Shown here: piece by piece, positions 1-6,353 of the stretch | Layout of the letters: each line of letters starts with the position of its first letter | How positions within the stretch are numbered: position 1 is the first letter of the stretch | Source of the DNA: a virus | Virus record (IMG/VR): IMGVR_UViG_3300036909_000074 | Location: 1 to 28,385 of that record | Strand: one strand, 5' to 3' | Length of the DNA stretch: 28,385 bases | Notes under the pieces: generated by a model | Told to the model about the DNA's origin: nothing | The model's database searches: none | The model's input: only the letters and a program-made list of their open reading frames with translations | Translations under genes and position numbers: made by a program

Positions 1-270
1 TACTTCTGGAGCATGTTTATTGCAGCCGCAACTTGTGGTTCTTCCAGACTCAAGACTACTAGCTACCCGAACCACACTGTTTCCACAATCGCATAAACAC
101 AACCAAGAAAGTTGCCTCTTCGAGTTTCTTCCATACTCACACACAACCTCAAGTTTTCCGAATCGCATTCCAGTGAGGTTATGCGCATTATGATGAAAGG
201 TTCCCTCTGGGACCGTAATGGGTAGCGGTCCAGAGGAGAGACGTGTTTGCGCCTTCGATACGGACGGCAT
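1..270 (-). CDS. Phage zinc-binding protein with CxCDCG/SCGC motif (3' end outside window)
   Basis: The minus strand is open from an ATG at 270 to the window edge, giving 90 residues with no stop. The start follows the stop of the upstream gene (282) by 11 bases, with a GGCGGTGAG ribosome binding site. After a short N-terminal arm the protein reads LTGMRFGKLEVV, then WLCLCDCGNSV, then LESGRTTSCGC. This order (a TG.rFG.L.V strand, a CxCxCG knuckle, then SCGC) is a recurrent phage zinc-binding module, often found at the front of AP2- or HNH-type DNA-binding or homing proteins. Whether a nuclease or AP2 domain follows cannot be seen. Its place at the end of the packaging-side gene row fits an inserted accessory gene. 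The family call is good; the function is inferred. Confidence 0.75.
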   Translation of the reverse strand, partial: MPSVSKAQTRLSSGPLPITVPEGTFHHNAHNLTGMRFGKLEVVCEYGRNSKRQLSWLCLCDCGNSVVRVASSLESGRTTSCGCNKHAPEV

Positions 271-281
271 CGCTCACCGCC

Positions 282-1136
282 TTACTGCACCGAAACAGAA
301 TACTCCAGGATCACCTTCAAAGTTCCGGTTCCTGTAGTGAAGGCTCCGGTTGCATTGGTGATGTAGATGGGCTGATTGAGCACGTTAGCCGCAGTAAGGA
401 CCGCATTCAATACGCCGCTTTCATTGATCTCCTGCATAGTGGTTCCCGACGTGAGGAAAGCCGCTGCAACTGTCGATGCAAGAGCATTTGTGGCTGCCGT
501 TGTACCATATCCGACAGTCAGAACGCCTCCACTCGCATAGGCTGTGCCGGTATTCTCGTCAACGAGAGTCGCCTTCAGCACGTCATAAAACAGGCCGGTG
601 CCGGGAGCGGGAAGCAATTGAACCGGAGTTGCATACAGGGCGAGAACCTGGGCATTGGTAAGAGTCACGACCTGCCGCTGGACGCCCATGCTCGTAAAGT
701 ATTGAGTCGCCTCAAATACTCCACCATCCGATGCCCTCACCACATCTCCAGCACCATGCGCATAAGTGAAAGTCGCCGTCAATACGCATTGCTGGTAGCT
801 GTTCGCCTGGCCGGTTGTGCATGATGCCGAACTTGGAGTGACAACCTCGTAGGTAGCGCCGGAGCCGATGGCAAACGGAGGATAGGTAGTCCCTGAAAAC
901 GGATAAAGAGGATACGCGCCCACGCCACTAGAGGTCTTTCCATAATCCAGCGTGATTGAGTAGCTTCCCGAAGTTCCGCCGCCCGCACCAACAATAAGCG
1001 CCGGTCCGCCATTGGGTGTAACTCCATAGGCGAAGCTGTTGACATTGATGTCGCTGGCGTATTGGCCATAATACTGCGCTGAAACGGGCAGTGAAGCCAG
1101 AAGCAACGCGCCGATAATCAAGAGTGTCTTTTTCAC
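282..1136 (-). CDS. Secreted structural-type phage protein with N-terminal signal peptide
   Basis: This is a 284-residue protein starting with GTG at 1136 behind a strong AAGGAG site. Residues 1-21 form a classical Sec signal peptide: two lysines, a hydrophobic LLIIGALLLASL core, and VSA before QYYGQ. The middle is Gly/Ser/Thr-rich beta-type sequence with a Cys pair (SCTTGQ...QQCVL). The last ~130 residues (TLTNAQVLALYATPVQLLPAPG...YASGGVLTVGYG...) match a beta-rich motif seen in many uncharacterised phage virion-associated proteins, where alanine/threonine-rich strands precede a P-A-P-G turn. A signal peptide on such a protein is unusual. It might be exported during infection, or the signal may serve another purpose. 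The function is not known; the signal peptide and the phage-type C-terminus are what can be seen. Confidence 0.75.
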   Translation of the reverse strand: MKKTLLIIGALLLASLPVSAQYYGQYASDINVNSFAYGVTPNGGPALIVGAGGGTSGSYSITLDYGKTSSGVGAYPLYPFSGTTYPPFAIGSGATYEVVTPSSASCTTGQANSYQQCVLTATFTYAHGAGDVVRASDGGVFEATQYFTSMGVQRQVVTLTNAQVLALYATPVQLLPAPGTGLFYDVLKATLVDENTGTAYASGGVLTVGYGTTAATNALASTVAAAFLTSGTTMQEINESGVLNAVLTAANVLNQPIYITNATGAFTTGTGTLKVILEYSVSVQ

Positions 1137-1163
1137 GTCATTCTCCTTGGGCGTTCTGCCCGG

Positions 1164-1646
1164 TTACATTCCGCCCAGTGATGGGCCTTCCTCGTTCTCT
1201 TCTTCGCCGTGCGCGTGTTGCGGCTCCTGTGCCTCTTCGCCAAAGAACTTATCCAATGCGCCTTTGGCTTCATCGGCGGTGTTGTGTTCGCCATGATCCT
1301 CGTGATTCCCCGCCTCGTCAATCGAGTGGGAATGGGCTGAGATGCCGTCATGATGGAAGATGTGGTGCTTGTCGCCGTCCGTTACCTTGTGGCCAAGATG
1401 GGCAAGCATGTGCAGATGGTCTGGATGCTCTTCGCGGGTTCCGTCGGGATGCTCTGTGTGGAAAGTCCCATCGCCGTGATCGTGGATGCTGTGAACCTGT
1501 TCGCCAGCGTCTCCGCCCTCCATCGAATCGGCCTTCTTGCCTTCGGGAGCTTTCTCTGTGGTTTCTCCATGCGGCTTGGGGATGTAAGAGCTATTCCGCT
1601 CCCCGCCGCGCATCTTGCCGAGGCCGTCAAAACCATCTCGCGCCAT
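1164..1646 (-). CDS. Histidine-rich acidic phage protein, function unknown
   Basis: This 160-residue protein has an ATG at 1646 that overlaps the upstream stop as TAATG, with GTGAGG as ribosome binding site. The central part (about residues 50-115) is extremely rich in His, Asp and Gly, with phrases such as HSIHDHGDGTFHTEHPDG, HLHMLAHLGH and HHIFHHDG. The flanks are Glu/Gly-rich and look disordered. Similar 'HSIHDHGDGTYHTEH' proteins occur near portal or terminase genes of other phages, but I know of no assigned function. The density of His suggests binding of metal ions such as Zn or Ni, or a pH-responsive structural role; this is inference. It sits in the packaging/structural gene row downstream of the large terminase. 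Confidence 0.7.
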   Translation of the reverse strand: MARDGFDGLGKMRGGERNSSYIPKPHGETTEKAPEGKKADSMEGGDAGEQVHSIHDHGDGTFHTEHPDGTREEHPDHLHMLAHLGHKVTDGDKHHIFHHDGISAHSHSIDEAGNHEDHGEHNTADEAKGALDKFFGEEAQEPQHAHGEEENEEGPSLGGM

Positions 1647-1873
1647 TAACTGGCCTCACTTTCGGTCGATTCCGGCAAAGATTCCACCGGAGCAGGGTCC
1701 GCAACACTCGGCTCCTGCAAAACGACGTTGACGCCATCAGCAGCGGTAGGCTCTTGTGGAGCAACAGGCGCGTAGTTCTCGTCCAACAAAGCAGCGAACC
1801 GATCCGCAAGATGCGGGTCACGGGGCAGAATCAACTCATTCTGCAAGAGTTTTGCGAATTCACTCGATGTCAT
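1646..1873 (-). CDS. Small acidic phage protein, function unknown
   Basis: The protein is 75 residues when started at the ATG at 1873, which has a GGAGAA site seven bases upstream. An ATG 30 bases further upstream lacks such a site. The N-terminal half (MTSSEFAKLLQNELILPRD...FAALLDENY) is helical and amphipathic. The C-terminal half is Pro/Glu/Val/Ser-rich and strongly acidic, probably disordered. It overlaps the preceding gene by 14 bases and the following gene by one base, so the three are likely translationally coupled. No family is recognised. Position suggests a small virion-assembly helper, but nothing in the sequence proves it. Confidence 0.6.
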   Translation of the reverse strand: MTSSEFAKLLQNELILPRDPHLADRFAALLDENYAPVAPQEPTAADGVNVVLQEPSVADPAPVESLPESTESEAS

Positions 1874-2189
1874 TCTGTTCTCCAATCTCAGGTTGCAACC
1901 CAAACGCCGCTTCTGTCAATCGGCGCACATCCGCTGAAGACTTAGCCTTGATGGTTGAATTGTCTGCCTTTTCCGGCGGCGGTGTCAAAGGAATCTTGCG
2001 GAGGCGCTGAATTTCGGCCTCAAGCTGGGTGGTTCTGGTATTCCCGCGTTCTGCTAAATCCTGCCAATACTTAACCTTTGTTGAGATGTGCTCTCTTGCG
2101 GACTTGGCTTCTATTATAGACGCGCTCCAGCCAATCGCCAGAATCGCAACCACCACCAAAAGAACGAAGGTCACTGCCGCGCTGCCCAT
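1860..2189 (-). CDS. Single-pass membrane protein with coiled coil
   Basis: I choose the ATG at 2189 (109 residues), preceded by GAGGAAGGGG, over an ATG at 2225 with no clear binding site. Residues 4-24 (AAVTFVLLVVVAILAIGWSAS) form one hydrophobic segment. A long charged helix follows (AKSAREHISTKVKYWQDLAERGNTRTTQLEAEIQRLRK), which looks like a coiled coil, then a Pro-rich, Lys/Asp-containing tail. The start lies inside the 3' end of the large terminase gene. The layout resembles small phage inner-membrane proteins such as i-spanins or holin accessory proteins, but it sits outside the lysis cassette at 20-22 kb, so I leave the function open. Confidence 0.6.
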   Translation of the reverse strand: MGSAAVTFVLLVVVAILAIGWSASIIEAKSAREHISTKVKYWQDLAERGNTRTTQLEAEIQRLRKIPLTPPPEKADNSTIKAKSSADVRRLTEAAFGLQPEIGEQNDIE

Positions 2190-3718
2190 GCCGACCCCTT
2201 CCTCGGGTTGTTGTCCTGCTTCCATTTTGCCATAAGCACACTCTTTGCCGTCATGTCCGCTTTGGGACTCAAGCTCTGATAATACTCCTGTTGCCTCACT
2301 TGCAACGGTTTAGATGCCGGACGCCCAAAAATTGCATACAATCCATATCCAGAACCTTGAAGCGGAGAGTCTGAGCCGTCGCTCGAACCTTCAATCTGCT
2401 CCACCTTCACCGGGTCTGACTTCACCAGCGGAATGACCCGGCGCAACTGCTTGCACTTGTCGCTTACCATCCAGCCTGGATATTCCAACGGGTGCCCACT
2501 TGCATCCTCTCCGTACCTGATCCGCTTGGCAAGCAGCTCCCTCATCAGCGTATCGCGCCCCAGCTTGTCCCTGGTGCTCGGCAGCGGTATTGGGATGCCC
2601 TCGCGCCGGAGAACCGGTGTCATACGCTGATTCACGGACCGCATGTCCGCGCCCATCGTCGCTGTTGCCTTACTGTATTCCGCATCGAAAGAATGTGTGA
2701 AGTTGATGAATTGAGGAATCTCCATCTTGCCGTGCTCGTTCTCTTCGACCGCCCACTCTGCAATGTGCTCCGCCAGATCTTCAGGCTGCTCATGCTGCGT
2801 ATAAAGCTCATCGTATGTGTAGACTTCCCCGTTCGGACCCATACAATGCTTGTAATAGCTGGCTGGGTGCTCATAGCCCCAGTTGCCTGAAATCCAGCGG
2901 CGATACCAGTCCGGGAACCGCACACTGCCATCCGTGAAAACATGGATGTTCTCGTCCCAAACTCCTCTGAAGTATCCGCCGGCCGCTCCCCACAGGCCGA
3001 ACTTGAGCGCATCGCGCACGTCTGCAGGGTACGCCTCAAGATTCTTGAGGAATGTCGGATCGTTGGCGAAGATGGGGTTGTCGAGGTACGTTGCCGGAAA
3101 GTAGTCGTAATCAGATGGATCAAACGCCGCCTTTTGGCTCTCGTCCATCCCCATACAAGGAATCCCCTTGACGAACAAATCCTCTACCCACATCGCGCCA
3201 ATGCCGATAGGATTTCCTGCTCCATACTTGCGAGGCTTATCGCTTACCGGACAACGATTCCATGCAGCAACACTTGACCATTGTTTGAACGTGAACTCAC
3301 AAAGTTCATCGTAACCCATGTGAAACCACTGGCCTTGCCAGCCCCACACGTCGTGCTCGTACTGCATCGACCCGAACTTTGTAGTGGCGCCGTTGAGCCA
3401 AGTGACCTGATTTTTTCCCTCGTTGTACTGCCGGTAAAGCTCTTTGGGGAAAGACTCGCGGAACCTGGTAATGACCGTTGACTCAAGCATGGGGAATGTG
3501 CGCCGGAACAGAATCGTGTGGACTTTGGGACCATCCTCATTGCTGAATTCATTGCAGGCCTGGAACTGCTCCATCAGCATCCCCATCGTCTTCCCGGGTC
3601 CAGCCGCGCCGCCCATGAACCCGTATGGTGCTGCCGAAGCATGGAACCGGCACTGGAAAGGGTAGGGATCGTATATCTTGCGCGTGTCGATGACGAAGCG
3701 GTCAGCGCCGGTCTGCAT
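2171..3718 (-). CDS. terL: Phage terminase large subunit (packaging ATPase/nuclease)
   Basis: This is the motor that cuts concatemeric DNA and drives it into the prohead. I start it at the ATG at 3718 (515 residues), two bases after the upstream stop; a longer frame to 3781 would run into that gene. The ATPase half shows Walker A GGAAGPGKT at residues 36-44 and Walker B FHMGYDE at 132-138. The C-terminal RNase H-like nuclease half begins near residue 275 (WISGNWGYEHP), followed by VYTYDELY and a terminal SDGSDSPLQGSGYGLYA. Most relatives carry Asp in the first nuclease motif (G-D-W-G); here codon 279 is AAC, Asn. Length fits the terminase_6 type. The identity is firm; whether nuclease activity is intact is not. 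Confidence 0.95.
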   Translation of the reverse strand: MQTGADRFVIDTRKIYDPYPFQCRFHASAAPYGFMGGAAGPGKTMGMLMEQFQACNEFSNEDGPKVHTILFRRTFPMLESTVITRFRESFPKELYRQYNEGKNQVTWLNGATTKFGSMQYEHDVWGWQGQWFHMGYDELCEFTFKQWSSVAAWNRCPVSDKPRKYGAGNPIGIGAMWVEDLFVKGIPCMGMDESQKAAFDPSDYDYFPATYLDNPIFANDPTFLKNLEAYPADVRDALKFGLWGAAGGYFRGVWDENIHVFTDGSVRFPDWYRRWISGNWGYEHPASYYKHCMGPNGEVYTYDELYTQHEQPEDLAEHIAEWAVEENEHGKMEIPQFINFTHSFDAEYSKATATMGADMRSVNQRMTPVLRREGIPIPLPSTRDKLGRDTLMRELLAKRIRYGEDASGHPLEYPGWMVSDKCKQLRRVIPLVKSDPVKVEQIEGSSDGSDSPLQGSGYGLYAIFGRPASKPLQVRQQEYYQSLSPKADMTAKSVLMAKWKQDNNPRKGSAWAARQ

Positions 3719-3720
3719 CG

Positions 3721-4083
3721 TTATCTCGTGACAATCAGACTGCCAACCGTGGGAGCCGTGGCGAATACAAACCGTATCCACCTTGCATTAAATGGGAAAC
3801 TGACCGAAGTACCACTCGGAATCGTGACCGCCACATCCTGATAGAGTCCCGGGCTATAGGGCTCGTATTGGCTTGCTGTGTCTGTTGCCGCTGATTGGAC
3901 AGTTGCGAGTTGATCAGTGGTATTTGTGACCGTCAGCTGGTCTGAGCCGGACGAGTCCGGGCCAATAGCAAGCTGTTTAGTCGTCAGAATACCGCTATCA
4001 GCGGCGGCATTGTCCACCACTGAAATAGATGTCCAAGGATAAAGAGCGACTCGTGGACCGGCGACGGTGTTGTAGGCTGGCAT
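3721..4083 (-). CDS. Beta-rich structural-type phage protein
   Basis: This 120-residue protein starts at the ATG at 4083 behind a near-ideal GAGAGGTGAT site. It has no transmembrane segment. The sequence is rich in Thr, Ser, Val and Ala with alternating strands (AVTIPSGTSVSFPFNARWIRFVFATAPTVGSLIVTR), as in small beta-sandwich decoration or head-tail proteins. It lies between the tRNA/zinc-ribbon frame and the large terminase, and its stop is two bases from the terminase start, so the terminase may be translated by coupling to it. A structural-type gene between the two terminase genes is unusual. No named family is recognised. Confidence 0.65.
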   Translation of the reverse strand: MPAYNTVAGPRVALYPWTSISVVDNAAADSGILTTKQLAIGPDSSGSDQLTVTNTTDQLATVQSAATDTASQYEPYSPGLYQDVAVTIPSGTSVSFPFNARWIRFVFATAPTVGSLIVTR

Positions 4084-4093
4084 AGATCACCTC

Positions 4094-4372
4094 TCAGTAC
4101 ATCTTACGACAAGCTGTGCACCAGTAGCCGTCGGCACGCTGAAATCCTGTATGATCAGGTTGGGTGCATCTGGTGGGCCTAGCAGGACTCGAACCTGTAA
4201 CCTCGCGCTTAGAATGCGCTTGCTCTGTCCTTTGAGCTACAGACCCACTATCCCACTTACGAGAGCGACACTCGCGGCTGCGGCAGTGAGTTGGCTTTAG
4301 GCGGTCCGCAAACTTGAGCCATTGATACCCGCACACATCACACTGCCAAACCTTTGCCACGCTATCGCCCAT
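4094..4372 (-). CDS. Zinc-ribbon reading frame that runs through the tRNA-Arg gene (possibly decayed)
   Basis: The frame is open from ATG 4372 (or GTG 4405) to 4094. Its first ~40 residues hold a zinc ribbon (WQCDVCGYQW...HCRSRECRSRKWD) clearly related to the small protein at 9868-10020 (KCKRCGYDW...QCPHCKSPKWD). Where the paralogue ends a few residues after KWD, this frame continues into residues that are simply the tRNA read as protein (VAQRTEQAHSKREVTGSSPARPT). It then ends with another zinc-like motif (CTQPDH...WCTACRKMY). Neither start has a convincing ribosome binding site. Either a zinc-ribbon gene was joined to a tRNA and a second finger fragment, or the frame is chance continuation of a truncated gene. 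Expression of the whole frame is doubtful. Confidence 0.35.
   Translation of the reverse strand: MGDSVAKVWQCDVCGYQWLKFADRLKPTHCRSRECRSRKWDSGSVAQRTEQAHSKREVTGSSPARPTRCTQPDHTGFQRADGYWCTACRKMY
4171..4246 (-). tRNA. tRNA-Arg (anticodon TCT)
   Basis: The reverse complement of this 76-base stretch folds as a cloverleaf. The acceptor stem pairs GGGTCTG with TAGGCCC, with two G-T pairs. The D arm is GCTC..GAGC. The anticodon loop ATTCTAA carries TCT, with the stem AGCGC/GCGCG mismatched at its outer pair. The T arm pairs CAGG with CCTG around TTCGAGT, with an A-C mismatch at its outer pair. CCA is encoded. It would read AGA and AGG codons, which are rare in many high-GC hosts, a common reason for phages to carry such a tRNA. 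It lies between the small terminase gene and a structural-type gene, on the same strand. Confidence 0.88.
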
Positions 4373-4407
4373 GTGTACATTGTACACGCTCTGTGTACGT
4401 TGCACAC
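4373..4407. promoter_or_regulatory. Two tandem 15-bp palindromes, operator-like
   Basis: GTGTACATTGTACAC (4373-4387) is a perfect palindrome around a central base, and GTGTACGTTGCACAC (4393-4407) is a close imperfect copy. Their centres are 20 bp apart, about two helical turns, as expected for a pair of dimeric repressor sites on one DNA face. They fill the gap between the small terminase stop (4409) and the zinc-ribbon frame. The TTGCAC half also occurs in the palindromes at 5700, 10862 and 17369. A packaging (cos/pac) recognition role is an alternative given the neighbouring terminase genes. Confidence 0.5.
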
Positions 4408-4408
4408 A

Positions 4409-4816
4409 CTATTTAGGCGGCCTGGGGATGCTCGTGATTATCTGCACGGGCCCGCCACCATCGCCAGTGATGGCCGTCTTGTCGCCATAAACCTTAGGAT
4501 TGCGCTTGGCAACGATCCATTTCATTGTATCTACGCGAGTGCGCTGCCAATTCGCCCATCCAGGATCAATCCCATACTTTCCGCGCTCTGGTTCTGCGTT
4601 GATTGCGTCCGTAAGTCCTTCAAAATCAGTATCTGCCCTTATTTGTAACGCGCGCGCGTAGCGTTTACCAAACTCTTCACTATCGTCTTTATGGTTCAAT
4701 ATAGAAGCAGCACAAAACCCATTCTTTTCAGCAACTTGCCGCAATGAATCGCCAGATTCTATGCCGTCAATGACAGCATTTTCCAATTCCGGCGTCCATT
4801 GAATCGCTGCTGGCAT
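4409..4816 (-). CDS. terS: Phage terminase small subunit
   Basis: This is the DNA-recognition partner of the large terminase, which selects the packaging start site. I use the ATG at 4816 (135 residues), which has AGGAG eight bases upstream; the open frame extends 31 codons further without a better signal. The N-terminus (WTPELENAVIDGIESGDSLRQVAEKNGFCAASILNH) is a helix-turn-helix of the kind found in small terminases. A helical oligomerisation region follows (EEFGKRYARALQIRADTDFEGL), then the characteristic RVDTMKWIVAKRNPKVYGDK. The Gly/Pro-rich tail may contact the large subunit. It is the first gene of the minus-strand packaging row, facing the divergent control region. Confidence 0.9.
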   Translation of the reverse strand: MPAAIQWTPELENAVIDGIESGDSLRQVAEKNGFCAASILNHKDDSEEFGKRYARALQIRADTDFEGLTDAINAEPERGKYGIDPGWANWQRTRVDTMKWIVAKRNPKVYGDKTAITGDGGGPVQIITSIPRPPK

Positions 4817-5006
4817 ACCTATATCTCCTGCTGCCAGTATTCTAGCGCAATTCGTCTTTTTCCATTGATTTATGGCGAATATTAGGAGAAAGATTGTGCT
4901 GGCCATCACACCACACGCTATTATTCACTCTTTTCGTACGTTTTCCCTTGCATTCGCTCTTTTGATGCTGTACTCTTATCACAGATCAGAAGAGGGGGAA
5001 AACACA
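4817..5006. promoter_or_regulatory. Divergent intergenic control region between terS and the early operon
   Basis: This 190-bp AT-rich gap separates the leftward terminase genes from the long rightward operon. For the plus strand, TTGCAT at 4948-4953 with a 17-bp spacer to TACTCT (4971-4976) is a weak sigma70-like candidate, followed by the AGAGGGGGA binding site of the gene at 5007. For the minus strand, TAGAAT (complement of 4839-4844) is a fair -10 element 22 bp from the small terminase start; its -35 is poor. No strong operator palindrome is seen here. Promoter positions are guesses; the divergent arrangement is clear. Confidence 0.45.
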
Positions 5007-5375
5007 ATGATCAAGACATACGCAAAGTACGACGCCGAAAAGAAACACACTTTGCCCATCACGGTTGACGGCAAAACACGCTGGATCACCCCCGAACTGG
5101 CCCTTGCCATCGAAGGCTGGAAGCAAGCCGCCCTCGCTGACTACGTGGCCAAATCCGGGGATACGGTGACCAACAGCCATCGCATCTTTGTTATTTATCA
5201 ATCGCCCCGCTTTGATTACGTCTTGTCTGTTACCGACGCGGCCTTTGACGGACCAAACCTTTCCGTCGTCGCCTCTGTGCTTAGCATCAGCGATGTCACC
5301 AAGCAGTACGATGCCGATCCCCGCTGGCAGCGGATCGTAGCTGGTATCAATCCCATCTCTGACCTGATTGCATAA
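5007..5375 (+). CDS. Hypothetical phage early protein
   Basis: A 122-residue protein starts at the ATG at 5007, preceded by AGAGGGGGA; the open frame upstream to 4872 is the control region. It is soluble and has no repeats. Sequence such as KTRWITPELALAIEGWKQAALADYVA and RIFVIYQSPRFDYVLSVTDAAFDG suggests an alpha/beta fold. As the first gene after the divergent promoter region it is likely expressed early, a place where phages often keep host-takeover or counter-defence genes. I recognise no family. Confidence 0.6.
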   Translation: MIKTYAKYDAEKKHTLPITVDGKTRWITPELALAIEGWKQAALADYVAKSGDTVTNSHRIFVIYQSPRFDYVLSVTDAAFDGPNLSVVASVLSISDVTKQYDADPRWQRIVAGINPISDLIA

Positions 5376-5436
5376 CCTCCATCGCGCGGTCCTTACCGCA
5401 AACGACCCCAGTTGTAGTTGTTGATAGGAGTAAGCC

Positions 5437-5673
5437 ATGACGTCAGATTTTAGCTATCGGATTGACGGAATGTTCGCGTTGATCCTGCCCGAGAGCCCCG
5501 CTGGCGAGAAAGCAATGGGCGAAGTGATGGCGATGACAGACGGAACCGCCAAGGTATTTTCCTCTCAGCTTAACGCCCTAAAGTCCGATTTGCACCGCGC
5601 TGGTTACACTATTCGCAAACGGTCAGCGAGGAAAACATGCAGCAACGCAGACCTTGAACACTTGTTCAGGTAA
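5437..5673 (+). CDS. Small hypothetical phage protein
   Basis: A 78-residue protein with an ATG at 5437 behind ATAGGAG. The N-terminal half reads as beta strands (FSYRIDGMFALILPESP). A helix-rich middle (KAMGEVMAMTDGTAKVFSSQLNALKSDLHRAGY) and a basic C-terminus (TIRKRSARKTCSNADLEHLFR) follow and could bind nucleic acid. It is the second gene of the early unit, 61 bases after the first. No family is recognised. Confidence 0.55.
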   Translation: MTSDFSYRIDGMFALILPESPAGEKAMGEVMAMTDGTAKVFSSQLNALKSDLHRAGYTIRKRSARKTCSNADLEHLFR

Positions 5674-5699
5674 TCGATTTTAACGGCTCGTCAGAAAAT

Positions 5700-5717
5700 G
5701 GTGCAAAGCTTTGCACC
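5700..5717. promoter_or_regulatory. 18-bp perfect palindrome, operator-like
   Basis: GGTGCAAAGCTTTGCACC is fully self-complementary and lies in the 61-base gap between the genes ending at 5673 and starting at 5735. No run of T follows, so it is not a standard terminator. It shares GGTGCAA...TTGCACC arms with the 16-bp palindromes at 10862-10877 and 17369-17384. A dimeric repressor or activator site is the simplest reading. Confidence 0.55.
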
Positions 5718-5734
5718 TGAAAGGAAATCATCTC

Positions 5735-5944
5735 ATGCTCTGGGAAATCATCGCAGTCGTAGCAATCTTAGGAATCTACATTCTTGGCTGGGCCCTGTGG
5801 ATGGCTAAAGCGCATAACGACCGCTTAAATCGTGAGTACTTTCGCAATCGCGCGGAACTAGAAGCGCTGGCGCAGAAGTACCACTGCCACCTCACCGCAG
5901 AAGAGGCAGACGAGCTGATGCGCAGCAGATGGGACGGCGACTAA
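5735..5944 (+). CDS. Small single-pass membrane protein
   Basis: The protein is 69 residues from the ATG at 5735, with GAAAGGAAA upstream; a TTG at 5711 lies inside the palindrome and is less likely. Residues 1-22 (LWEIIAVVAILGIYILGWALWM) form a transmembrane helix with no charged N-terminus. A charged cytosolic-type region of about 45 residues follows (AHNDRLNREYFRNRAELEALAQKYHCHLTAEEADELMRSRWDGD), predicted helical. Phages use such early membrane peptides for superinfection exclusion or host takeover, but nothing here identifies the role. Its stop overlaps the next start as TAATG. Confidence 0.6.
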   Translation: MLWEIIAVVAILGIYILGWALWMAKAHNDRLNREYFRNRAELEALAQKYHCHLTAEEADELMRSRWDGD

Positions 5945-6114
5945 TGGAAAATCGTATGACCGTAACCGTGGATCGTTCGATTCTGATGCGCCTCGCCAAC
6001 GCGGCCGCCCGACGCGCATATGAGCAGACACAGGTGGTAGGCCCCAACAGCACCGCAGAGCATCTGTGCGCCATAGCCGTGGGCTACCTCAGCGCGGCAA
6101 GGGAGGCGCAGTGA
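5944..6114 (+). CDS. Small hypothetical protein, helical
   Basis: A 56-residue protein whose ATG overlaps the previous stop as TAATG; a second ATG twelve bases on, with GGAAAA before it, is possible. The sequence (MTVTVDRSILMRLANAAARRAYEQTQVVGPNSTAEHLCAIAVGYL) has a short beta strand and two helices, the pattern of ribbon-helix-helix-like or helical DNA-associated proteins. It ends in TGATG shared with the next gene. The tight coupling supports it as real; the function is unknown. Confidence 0.55.
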   Translation: MENRMTVTVDRSILMRLANAAARRAYEQTQVVGPNSTAEHLCAIAVGYLSAAREAQ

Positions 6115-6353
6115 TGGCGGACATTAAGCAGGCGGCGAAGTGGATTCAGGAAGGCAAGCGAGTGCGGCAACCACACAACCATAAAAACATATCCGTAGGA
6201 AAAACTCGTAACGAAGGTCTTTCACCTAGCGGGTTGCTGGTTGTATTTGTTAATGGAACAGAGCGCCCACAGGATGTTCAAGAATGTGTGCCGCTAACCA
6301 TTGAATCCCTATTGTCCGAAGACTGGGAGATAGCACCGGAGGTTCAGCCATGA
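6114..6353 (+). CDS. DUF2829/Tad2-like small protein, paralogue A
   Basis: A 79-residue protein with ATG at 6114, GGGAGG upstream, and a one-base overlap with the previous stop. It begins DIKQAAKWIQEGKRVRQP and ends TIESLLSEDWEIAPE. The gene at 17166 begins DIKQAAKWMQEGKK and ends DLLAEDWEIAE, so the two are paralogues. A short N-terminal 'A...GK.VR' helix and a closing LL.EDWEI strand are the signature of DUF2829. Some members are Tad2, a phage protein that sequesters the cyclic ADP-ribose-type signal of the Thoeris defence system. The middle is divergent, so an anti-Thoeris role is possible but unproven. Confidence 0.6.
   Translation: MADIKQAAKWIQEGKRVRQPHNHKNISVGKTRNEGLSPSGLLVVFVNGTERPQDVQECVPLTIESLLSEDWEIAPEVQP

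Noticed and set aside
243-824. Plus-strand 193-residue frame
   Set aside because: It is antisense to the signal-peptide protein, lacks a binding site and has Ser/Arg/Cys-rich composition typical of shadows.
4171-4246. Prophage attachment site in the tRNA
   Set aside because: No integrase and no second copy of the tRNA 3' end is seen in the window; the tRNA looks phage-borne.
5700-5717. Intrinsic terminator
   Set aside because: The hairpin arms are perfect but no T-run follows and the operon continues, so an operator is more likely.
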